This document shows positions 33,741-43,411 of a stretch of 64,000 nucleotides of DNA, in pieces. The stretch spans positions 74,400,458 to 74,464,457 of the forward strand of contig NC_030823.1 of assembly GCF_001704415.2 (NCBI RefSeq), given 5' to 3'. Under the pieces are notes generated by a model, which saw only the letters and a program-made list of their open reading frames with translations, had not been told where the DNA came from and searched no databases. Made by a program: the position numbers and the translations under genes. The stretch comes from Capra hircus (Eukaryota > Chordata > Mammalia > Artiodactyla > Bovidae). Within the stretch, counting starts at the first letter, position 1. Every line of letters begins with the position of its first letter.

Positions 33741-33869
33741 CTTTTTTTTTTTTTTTTAGTTATAAGAAAACATTCCCAGTCTGCAGGCATTAGGACTCGG
33801 ATACCTCTGGAGGCTGTTAGACATCCTCCACAAATAGTGATTCAACACAAAGAAATACAGAACCCCAGC

Positions 33870-36360
33870 AATCTCAAAAACGACAGAATGATTTGTTTTT
33901 TGTCAAGGCAAACCATTCAATATCACTGTAATCCAAGTCTATGCCCCGACCCATAATGCTGAAGAAGCTGAAGTTGAGCAGTTTTATGAAGACCTACAAG
34001 ACCTTCTAGAATTAACACCCCCCAAAAGATGTCCTTTTAATTATAGGGAACAGGAATTCAAAAGTAGGAAGTCAAGAAACACCTGGAGTAACAGGCAAAT
34101 TTGGCCTTGGAATACGGAATGAAGCAGGGCAAAGGCTAGTAGAGTTTTGCCAAGAGAACGCACTGGCCATAGCAAACACCCTCTTCCAACAACACAAGAG
34201 AAGACTCTACACATGGACATCACCAGATGGTCAATACTGAAATCAGATTGATTATATTTTTTTGCAGCCAAAGATGGAGAAGCTCTATGCAGTCAGCAAA
34301 AACAAGACCAGGAGCTGACTGTGGCTCAGACCATGAACTTCTTATTGCCAACTGCTGCTGCTGCTGCTAAGTCACTTCAGTCGTGTCCAACTCTGTGGGA
34401 CCCCATAGACGGCAGCCCACCAGGCTCCCCCAGTCCCTGGGATTCTCCAGGCAAGAACACTGGAGTGGGCTGCTATTTCCTTCTCCAATGCATGGAAGTG
34501 AAAAGTGAAAGTGAAGTCTCTCAGTCGTGTCCGACTCTTAGCAACCCTATGGACTGCAGCCCACCAGGCTCCTCTGTCCATGGGATTTTCCAGGCAAGAG
34601 TACTGGAGTGGGGTGCCATTGCCTTCTCCACCTTATTGCCAAATTCAGACTTAAATTGAAGAAAGTAGGGAAAACCACTAGGCCACTCAGGTATGACCTA
34701 AATCAAATTGCTAACGATTATACAATGGAAGTCAGAAATAGATTTGAGGGACTAGATCTGATAGAGTGTTTGATGAACTATAGACGGAGGTTCGTGACAT
34801 TGTACAGGAGACAGGGAGCAAGACCATCCCAAGAAAAAGAAATGAAAAAAAGCAAAATGGCTGTCTGAGGAGGCCTTACAAATAGCTGTGAAAAGAAGAG
34901 AAGCAAAAAGCAAAGGAAAAAAGGAAAGATATACCCATTTGAATGCAGAGTTCCAAAGACTAGCAAGGAGAGATAAGAAAGCCTTCCTTATGATCAGTGC
35001 AAAGAAATAGAGGAAAACAGAATGGGAAAGACTAGAGATCTCTTCAAGAAAATTAGAGATACCAAGGGAACATTCATGCAAAGGTGGGCTCGATAAAGGA
35101 CAGAAATGGTATGGATCTAACAGAAGCAGAAGATATTAAGAAGAGTGGCAAGAATACACAGAAGAATTGTACAAAAAAGATCTTTAAGACCCAGATAATC
35201 ACGATGGTGTGATCACTCACCTAGTGCCAGACATCCTGGAATGTGAAGTCAGGTGGGCCTTAGGAAGCATCACTACGAACAAAGCTAGTGGAGGTGATGG
35301 AATTCCAGTTGAGCTATTTCAAATCCTGAAAGATGATGCTGTGAAAGTGCTGCACTGAATATTCCAGCAAATTTGGAAAACTCAGCAGTGGCCACAGGAC
35401 TGGAAAAGAGAAAGGCAATGCCAAAGAATGCTCAAACTACTGCACAATTGCACTCATCTCACACGCTAGTAAAGTAATGCTCAAAATTCTCCAAGCCAGG
35501 CTTCAGCAATACGTGAACCATGAACTTCCAAATGTTCAAGCTGGTTTTAGAAGGCAGAGGAACCAGAGATCAAATTGCCAACATCCACTGGATCATCGAA
35601 AAAGCAAGAGAGTTCCAGAAAAACATCTATTTCTGCTTTATTAACTATGCCAAAGCCTTTGACTGTGTGGATCACAATAAACTGTGGAAATTCTGAAAGA
35701 GATGGGAATACCAGACTACCTGACCAGCCTCCTCTCAGTCCTAATGCCTGAGAAATCTTTATGCAGGTCAGGAAGCAACAGTTAGAACTAGACATGGAAC
35801 AACAGACTGGTTCCAAATAGGAAAAGGAGTACGTCAAGGCTGTATATTGTCACCCTGTTTATTTAACTTATATGCAGAGTACATCATGAGAAACGCTGGG
35901 CTGGAGGAAGCACAGGCTGGAATCAAGATTGCTGGGAGAAATATCAATAACCTCAGATATGCAAATGACACCATGCTTATGGCAGAAAGCAAAGAAGAAC
36001 TAAAGAGCCTCTTGATGAGTGAAAGTGGAGAGTGAAAAAGTTGCCTTAAATCTCAACATTCAGAAAACAAAGATCATGGCATCTGGTCCCATCACTTCAT
36101 GGCAAATAGATGGAGAATCAGGGGCAATAGTGGCAGACTTTATTTTGGGGGGCTCCAAAATCACTGCAGATGGTGAATGCAGCCATGAAATTAAAAGACG
36201 CTTACTTCTTGGAAGGAAAGTTATGACCAACCTAGACAGCATATTCAAAAGCAGAGACATTACTTTGCCAAACAAAGGTCCATCTAGTCAAAGCTATGGT
36301 TTTTCCTGTGGTCATGTATGGATGTGAGAGCTGGACAATAAAAAAGGCTGAGTGCCTAAG
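33870..36360 (+). mobile_element. BovB LINE, 5'- and 3'-truncated, RT motif mutated
   Basis: A BovB from the endonuclease region ('caaggcaaaccattcaatatc') through the RT region to near the terminal domain, stopping abruptly at about 36360 without the normal 3' end. The catalytic YADD reads YAND ('NNLRYANDTMLMAESKEE', 35847-36035 frame), so the copy could not polymerise. Frameshifts and an inserted SINE (34352-34631) also break it. Confidence 0.88.
34352..34631 (-). mobile_element. Bov-tA-type SINE inserted in BovB
   Basis: A reverse SINE beginning with a (CTG)n tail. It has an 11-bp target-site duplication, cttattgccaa, at 34341-34351 and 34632-34642. Confidence 0.93.
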
Positions 36361-37580
36361 TTTGATGTCCAGCTAATATGAATTTACTACCCCCAAACAA
36401 GTTTGTTTTCTGGAGGGGGATGCGGGTGGCTAGCAAGTCAGGAATCAGGGCGGTTCCTTTCTCAGTGTGATTCATACTTAAGGCAATTTGGTCACTTTCT
36501 TTAGATTTTTAAGCCAGAGGGAAGGAAAAACAGTGATTGACCACACAGATGTTAGCCTCTTTTCAAAACTTAATTTCCTAGAAGGCAAGCAGAAAATAGA
36601 TAATTAAAATAAAAAATGGCTTCTGGGAATCCGCAATGTCGGAAATCTGACCAGTGTAAGGAAGGGACTGTCAAATGCCTTAATAGTCCACATGAGGGCA
36701 GCAGCACTAAGCCTATAAAGCCTGAGCATTCCGGGGTAAGCATTTCTGAATGGATGAGCCTGGGAAGCGATGAAAGCAATGCAGGTTAGGGGGAAAAAAT
36801 GTGTGTGCACTCACTCAGTTTTGCAATATTTCTGGAAGTCAATAGGCGATGTTAAATTCTGCTCTTGAGTACAAATATATACACTTTGATTATACAAAAT
36901 TATTCATTCTTGGTTACAATATTGCCAAGAATTAAAGTTTTAGAATGCCAGATTTGTCTATTTTCCTTAGACCAAGAATGTTCTTCAACAATTTAAAAAT
37001 TCCTGCCTACCCCAGCTGGCTTCAGAATTCTTGTACAGGACTTTTATTATTCACTTTAAAAGAACTTCCTGTGTATTCAATGCCAACTTAAAAAATGTAC
37101 TATAGTCTCAAGTTAAACAAAAAAGTTGATAAAACACATTTTAAAATTATAGCCAAACTAATATTCATCCAGTGTGGATTAGAAAGATTGCTTCTGTTTT
37201 ATTTTGTTTTGCTTTTTAAACCACAGATAATCTCCTTTGGTTAGGCAGGAAACAAAATTTTATTCAAGTTTCAGAATTTTTAAAAATTTCTTTAATAAGC
37301 TGAATTGCAAAACCATGGATATATTTTGTAATTATAATCATTTACCATATGTCTTTATAAGTTCATATGCAGAAGTGGACTCTGGGACTTGAAAACCACT
37401 AATGAGGACATTCTCACACTTGGCTACATGTTATAATCACTTGGGACACTTGTAATGATGCCTAGGTCACACTCCAGGTCAAGGACATGACAAATCTCTG
37501 AGGGGTGGGATCCAGGCATTAGTAAAACTTCCCAGGATATTCCAGGGCACAGCTGTGGTTCAGAAAGACTGAGGATGGAT
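36361..37580. other. Intergenic, no feature recognised
   Basis: AT-rich, unique-looking. No exon or repeat call is supported. Confidence 0.5.
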
Positions 37581-37594
37581 CTCAAGGTATAGCA

Positions 37595-37662
<68 letters not shown>
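37595..37662 (+). repeat. (CTG)~22 trinucleotide tract
   Basis: An uninterrupted CTG run (GCA on the SINE strand) in the SINE tail. Poly-Gln and poly-Ala open frames across it are artefacts of the repeat. Confidence 0.95.
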
Positions 37663-37921
37663 GTCCCTTCGGTCGTGTCCGACTCTGTGCGACCCCATAG
37701 ACAGCAGCCCACCAGGCTCCCCCATCCCTGGGATTCTCCAGGCAAGAACACTGGAGTGGGTTGCCATTTCCTTCTCCAATGCATGAAAGTGAAAAGTGAA
37801 AGTGAAGTCGCTCAGTCGTGTCCGACCCTCAGCGACTCCATGGACTGCAGCCCACCAGCCTCCTCCGTCCATGGGATTTTCCAGGCAAGAGTACTAGAGT
37901 GTGGTGCCATTGCCTTCTCTG
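37595..37921 (-). mobile_element. Bov-tA-type SINE with long (CTG)n tail
   Basis: A reverse SINE with a 12-bp target-site duplication, caaggtatagca, at 37583-37594 and 37922-37933. Its (GCA)n tail has expanded to about 68 bp. Confidence 0.93.
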
Positions 37922-37933
37922 CAAGGTATAGCA

Positions 37934-39400
37934 ATGAGATTCAAATCTGCCAAGAAAGCACTATTTTTTTTTTTTTTGCATAATTTGAAACAAATTCCAT
38001 TATTAGTTCCATACAGAAATATGTTATGCTTTCATGGTTGGAACTTGGGATTTCTACTCAGCTATACGCATGCAATAACATGATGTGGAAGATAGGTCTT
38101 CTACCAAACACGTGTACTTAGATACTAAAATGTGGTTCTCTCAAGGCCGGGTGACCACAGAGACTATGAGAGCTGGGTAGAATCCCGGAAGTGCTGCATG
38201 GAGAGCACTCCGTGAGCTGGGCCTTGAAAGGTGCTCAGGATCAGACAGGAGATGAGGCGCTTTGGCCAACAGGGAACTAGGATTCCCACGGAGGGGAGCA
38301 GATGGTCTAGCTGGACTGGGGGCAGGGCATCTGAAGTGCAGCCAAAAGACGCGGCTTGGAAGTGAAAAGCTGGAATTTAGTGGTTCAGTTTTCAAGTATC
38401 ACGAAAAAAGTTGAACTTGTGCTGTAGGTAATGTGGTGGGACTGAACTCCTCTGAGCAGGGGAGGCACAGGACCGGCTTGGAGAGAAGCCTGAACATACT
38501 GCAGGCTCTGAGATGGGAGGGGCAGGAGCGGTGATGGGGCGGGGTGGGGGGGATGTGTACAGAAGGTGGGCCCGGTTAGAAGCATAAAAGAAAAAAAATG
38601 CATTGGAAATCAATGCACCATTCCAAACGTAACTTCTCCAAAAGGACATTTTATTTTTTAAATAGACTTGAGTATCCAATTCTCAAAAAAAAAATGAACA
38701 CCACACAGACCTTAGACTGTGGGGGATACATTCTTGCAGTTTTAAGACACCTTTGAACTCAAATACATGTTCCCCCTCTCATTTAAACAAACTTTCCTAG
38801 AGAAAAAGTTTCACCATATATTTAGGTAATTGACTAATTATTTGACACATAAAACATAGTTTATATTAATATACATATATCAATCTCACATATAAAACAA
38901 ACAACTATAAAAGTCAATTTATTTTGATTAGCATAAAACCTTTTTTTGCAAAACTCCTCAGTTGGGGTAAAAAGATAAATCATACAGTCACCCCTTGCTT
39001 CTAAGCAAGTGCTCTGTTCTTGAAAAGGATGTGAAAATGGTTATAGTGCAACTTCAACTCTGTATTTATTTCAGAAATCCTGTTTATTTCTGCTCAAACT
39101 TATCTACCTAAAGTTCCTCACCAGAGATTACAAAGGGGAGGACCTCAAATACGTCCTTAAGGAGTAAAACAATTTTTGCTCTGGTCCACTCTTAATTCTC
39201 ATTTATATCCTTCTCAAGGCAACATTTCTTTGGCCCAGTTTATGCTACTACCTATAAAAGTCTGAGACAACACCTATAAAAACATAATCTGAGTTAGAGC
39301 AGAGTCCCTCCTCTGTGGCCGCTGGCATGAGGACAGAGGAGAGGGCTGGGGTCTGTCCCACCCGAGTGTCCAGACCCCCCTGAGCTGTTTCCTCTTTCCA
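37934..39400. other. Intergenic, no feature recognised
   Basis: The 38.1-38.6 kb part is moderately GC-rich and may hold an old repeat. The rest is AT-rich. No gene is supported. Confidence 0.45.
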
Positions 39401-39404
39401 TTCC

Positions 39405-39533
39405 ACAGCATGCATGCATGCTCCGTCACGTCTGACTCTTTTGCAATGTCATGGACTGTAGCCCGCCTGGCTCCCCTGTCCCTGGGATTCTCCAGGCAAG
39501 AATACTGCAGTGGGTTGCCATTTCCTTCTCCAC
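39405..39533 (-). mobile_element. SINE fragment, antisense
   Basis: A reverse ruminant SINE ('ctccgtcacgtctgactcttt' to 'gggttgccatttccttctcc'). Confidence 0.87.
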
Positions 39534-39624
39534 ATTCTGTCGTATGACCTACAGCAAATCCGCAAAGCCTGCTTTTCTGAAATACGGGGCTTCATTTTCA
39601 TTCCGCCCTTTATAGATGAGGTGA

Positions 39625-39744
39625 GTGAAGTCGCTCAGTAGTGTCTGACTCTTTGCGACCCCATGGACTGTAGCCTACTACGTTCCTCCGTCCGTGGGAT
39701 TTTCCAGGCAAGAGTACTGGAGTGGGGTGCCATTTCCTTCTCCA
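39625..39744 (-). mobile_element. Short ruminant SINE, antisense
   Basis: A reverse SINE monomer with a 13-bp target-site duplication, atagatgaggtga, at 39612-39624 and 39745-39757. Confidence 0.92.
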
Positions 39745-40343
39745 ATAGATGAGGTGAGGAGCCCACAAAGACTCGCCACAGAATTTTACCCTACTCCTCT
39801 AAGCATATTTTCTAGCAATATACTTAGTTAAGGAAGTCAGACATTCAAATTCCAAATCTGCAATGTTGTCCTTTTTACTGTCTAAGGGCTGATGTGGTGT
39901 ACTATATTTTTAAAGGCTTTTTATGATAAACATATAAAATACATTTTGTGGGTGTTAAAGAATTACTCAGTAGTCAGCATTCATCTTTGAACAAAAATCC
40001 TTTCAAAATCATTTTCTTTAAGAAACAAAACGCAGTTTCATTTTGAATTATATTTCTCTGAGTTTGGAGATTTTATTTCTTAAAGATTTCTTCACCTAAT
40101 ACCACCAGGGATGCTGTGTTGACTTGCCCTATAAATTCAACCGTTATTTGAGGCAAAACACACACAACGTTCAATTCCAAATCCTACATGTTTCAGAAAA
40201 GTGTAAAGGATGGTGAGTATGTTCAAGCCACAGTAAAATACTAGCACTGTGACTTAACAGTTGATTCACAAGACTAAAGAGAAACTGGAGAATAAACTGT
40301 GGATTATTCTTCTCCTTCTGTTTTCATTGAGACCTAACTGACA

Positions 40344-40829
40344 TACAGGCATGACTTGGAGATATTGTGGGCTTGGTTCTAGACTACTGTGTTAAAGTGA
40401 GCATCTCAATAAAGCAAGTAGCATAAACTGCTCTATTTCCCAGTTTTATGTTTAAACTGTCCTTCCAGTCTAGTAAGTGTGCAGTTTTTTTGTGCCTAAC
40501 AAAAAAGTACAAGTCTTCACTAAAAATAAGTTATCGCTAAGATTGCTAAGCACCACCTGAGCCTTCAGTGAGTCATAGCAGTAACTGGAATGATAACTGA
40601 ACACAGATTACCATCACAAACAGAAAAATAACTTTAAAAATTTGAATTATTGCAAGAATTACCAAAATGTGAAACAGATACATGAAATGAGCAAATGCTA
40701 TTGGAAAAATGGCACCAATAAACTTGTTCACACAGGGCTGCCATCAACCTTCAGTTTGTGAAAAAAAAAAAAAATGCAGTATCTGCACAGTGCAACAAAG
40801 TGAAGAACAGGAAAATGAGGTATGCCTAT
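40344..40829. mobile_element. Tigger1-type DNA transposon relic (MITE-like)
   Basis: It has imperfect terminal inverted repeats ('caggcatgacttggagatat' at the left; 'aaaatgaggtatgcct' at the right) next to TA dinucleotides. Inside are 'ctgagccttcagtgagtcat' and then 'agaattaccaaaatgtgaaac' and 'gcaaatgctattggaaaaatgg'. These match the two ends of the mariner-family Tigger1 element as I know it. The transposase middle is deleted, leaving about 485 bp. Confidence 0.82.
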
Positions 40830-40831
40830 AC

Positions 40832-41018
40832 CTGGTGGTGCAGAGGTTAGAGCGTCTGCCTGCAATGCGGGAGACCCGCGTTTGATCCCTGGGTCGGGAA
40901 GATCCCCTGGAGAAGGAAATGGCAACCCACTCCAGTACTCTTGCCTGGAGAATCCCACGGAGGGAGCGTCTGGTAGGCTACAGTCCATGGGGTCACAAAG
41001 AGTCGGACACGACTGAGT
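40832..41018 (+). mobile_element. Ruminant tRNA-type SINE
   Basis: A plus-strand SINE with a tRNA-like head ('gagacccgcgtttgatccctgg') and terminus 'agtcggacacgactgagtgac'. It is inserted at the edge of the Tigger relic. Confidence 0.92.
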
Positions 41019-41339
41019 GACTTCACTATATAACACTGTACAAGTTCATCGTGTATAGCATGATTTGATAATGTATACGTTGTGAAATAGTTATGACAAT
41101 ACATTTCTTAACACCCAATCATTCTTATGATTAGAAATGTTAAGATCTACTCTCTTAGCAATTTGCCAGTGCCGTCATTCCTTGGATCTGAGGCTCGTTG
41201 TTTCCTTCCCCAGCAAATAAAAATCTGAATGCGCAAGTCCTTTAACATGGCACAGCACCAGCAGTTCTATCTGGGAATGAGCAACTGTCAGGATGTCAGC
41301 TGTTGTACAATGTAGCATCACTGATTACGGTCACTATGC

Positions 41340-41668
41340 TGAACTGCGGTGTTGGAGAAGACTCTTAAGAGTCCCTTGGACTGCAAGGAGATCCAACCAG
41401 TCCATCCTAAAGGAGATCAGTCCTGGGTGTTCACTGGAAGGACTGATGCTGAAAATGAAACTCCAATATTTTGAAAAGACCTTGATGCTGGGAAAGATTG
41501 AGGGCAGGAGGAGAAGTGGACGACAGAGGATGAGAAGATTGGATGGCATCAATGACTCTATGGACAAGGGTTTGGGTGAACCTGGGAGTCGGTGATAGAC
41601 AGGGAGGCCTGGCGTGCTGCGGTTCACGGGGTCGCAGAGTCTGACACGACTGAGCGACTGAACTGAAC
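41340..41668 (+). mobile_element. BovB 3' end with internal deletion
   Basis: A BovB terminal segment ('gaactgcggtgttggagaag' to 'gagcgactgaactgaactg'). The usual 'ggccacctcatgcgaagagttgactcattgg' stretch between 'ccaatatttt' and 'gaaaagacc' is missing. Confidence 0.88.
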
Positions 41669-41964
41669 TGGACGGATGCTGCACATTGTGTCTCAGTACT
41701 TGTTTATCGTATAACTGGAATTTTGTACCTTTTGACACCCTTCACCCAGTCCCTCCATCATCCTTAGCCCCTGCCTCTGACAATCAGAAATCTGGCTTCT
41801 TTTCCTGTGAGTGTAGATTTTTGGATTCCATGTATCAGTGAGGCCATTCAGTATTTGTCTTTTTCTGTATGACTGATTCGCTTAGTTAATGCCCTAGAGT
41901 TCTACAAATGCCATTGCAAATGACAGGATTTCCTTTTTTTTATGTTGAATGGTATTCCACTGTA

Positions 41965-42030
41965 TGTGTATATATGTGTATACACATACACGTACATGTA
42001 TGTGTATATACATATATATATATATAAAAT
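41965..42030. repeat. Alternating TG/TA/CA simple repeat
   Basis: About 65 bp of alternating purine-pyrimidine ('gtatatatgtgtatacacat', then a (TA)8-type run) inside the antisense L1. Confidence 0.85.
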
Positions 42031-42334
42031 CTATATATCTCATGTTTTATTTACCCATTCATCTGGCAGTGAACACTGAGATTTCTTTCATGTCATGGTT
42101 ATTATAAATAATTCTGCAATACACAGGGAGGTATAGTTATCTTTTCCATATAGTGATTTTGTTTCCTTTAGGCATATACCTGCGGTGGAATTATGGAATC
42201 ATATGGTGGTGCTATTTTTAACTTTTTGAGGAACCTGTATACTGTTTTCCATAGTTGACGTATGAATTTACTGTAGATCTTAACATATTAGTATAATCAA
42301 AATATAAACTGATACATGAGTTTGTGGAAAATAA

Positions 42335-42407
42335 TTAGCGCTTCTGCACTGCTGGACTGGTAGGTTTTTTCTGCTGAGTGGTGGGTCCGGCACCAGCTCC
42401 CTTTTTC
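42335..42407 (-). CDS. CD46: CD46-like gene A, last coding exon (cytoplasmic C-terminus)
   Basis: On the minus strand the acceptor is ttttcttgtAG, followed by one base completing an Arg codon, then 23 codons and TAA at 42337-42335. It begins 'KKGAGAGPTT' and ends 'QQKKPTSPAVQKR'. The K-K-G start and the 'Q.K..T.PA.Q.' end line up with the human CD46 CYT-2 tail, which I recall as ending STTPAEQRG. That tail type carries trafficking and signalling functions in human CD46. No clear PDZ ligand or conserved Tyr is present here. The phase agrees exactly with the donor at 59251, although 16.8 kb separates the two. The 3' UTR runs into antisense L1 and no polyadenylation site could be chosen with confidence. 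Confidence 0.78.
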
Positions 42408-43260
42408 CTACAAGAAAAGACAAAAAGACAGCATCACAGGTAAACATAGTTAAGTACAGAAATTAAATTCTAGCAGCCCATTTGGAAACAATGAAAAAAA
42501 TGTATTTTCAACACAAAAAGTCACTGAGCTGGGAAATGATTTCTTTCTTAAAAATGATTTGGTTTCTTTAAAATGGTTCCTTTAAAGAAATTTCAAATGT
42601 TCAATTAGTCTCACTCCAGAAATCCCCTTTCTATATCTGCACAATACTTTTGATTCCTTCTAAAACAAGAAATAGAGCAGTTGCATATACTCAGTAAATA
42701 TTTCCTTATTTTAGTTTAGGACCAGTGGGAAAGGCTAGAGAGAAACATGCATTTTTCCTAAAATACAATTTTAATTCTGGCTCTGAGATGAAACCTTTAC
42801 AAAGGTAATGATATTGAGCATGTTAAAGTTCAGTAATGCCTCATTTATCCCTCACTGTACAGAAATCACATGTTCTGGTTAGAGAGCCTCCTAAGTAACT
42901 AAAACTCATATTACACTGTTTTGGGTAATAATAGACAGCTTACTAATATCTATTATCCAAGTCCATCATTGCCCAAAGAAATATAGTGCGAGTCATATAG
43001 GTAATTTTGAATTTTCTAGAAGCTACGTTTAAAAGAACAAAAAGAAGCAGGAAAATTAGTTTTAATTATATCTTGTCTAATCTGGTATTCATGGAGTATA
43101 CATATTTTGTATTAAGTCTTTGAATCTGATGTGTACTGTGCACTCAAGCTCATTTTACATAGAATGAGACACTTTTGATGTCCTTGGCAGCCTTGGCTCT
43201 GGAGCTGGAAAACGCAATTCTACTGCCTGCTTAGGAAACTGACTACACCAGGCAGAGTGA
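42408..43260 (-). other. Start-of-exon side of gene A last intron, unique
   Basis: AT-rich unique sequence. I looked for an alternative cytoplasmic exon (CYT-1 type) and did not recognise one. Confidence 0.45.
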
Positions 43261-43263
43261 ACC

Positions 43264-43411
43264 GTGAAAGTCGCTCAGTTGTGTCCGACTCTTTGTGACC
43301 CATGGACTGTACAGTCCACGGAACTCTCCAGGCCAGAATACTGGAGTGGGTAGCTGTCAGGGGATCTTCCCAACTCAGGGATCGAACTCAGGTCTCCTGT
43401 ACTGCAGGAGA
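43264..43411 (-). mobile_element. SINE split by an L1 (major half)
   Basis: A reverse SINE ('gtgaaagtcgctcagttgtg' to 'caggtctcctgtactgcag') stops at the poly(T) of an antisense L1. Its missing tRNA-head end ('gcagattctttaccaactgagccacc') reappears at about 48946-48983, beyond the L1. Confidence 0.88.

Larger units (their letters stand above)
41140..42300 (-). mobile_element. Old L1 3' end, antisense
   Basis: Reverse L1 3' UTR and ORF2-end words ('tttgtaccttttgacaccctt', 'cctgcctctgacaatcagaaa', 'gaggaacctgtatactgtttt'). It lies directly downstream of the gene A stop on the same strand, so it may contribute to that gene's 3' UTR. It is split by a BovB piece at 41340-41668. Confidence 0.75.

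Noticed and set aside
37560..37872. Poly-Gln and poly-Ala proteins
   Set aside because: They are translations of the (CTG)n SINE tail and the SINE body.
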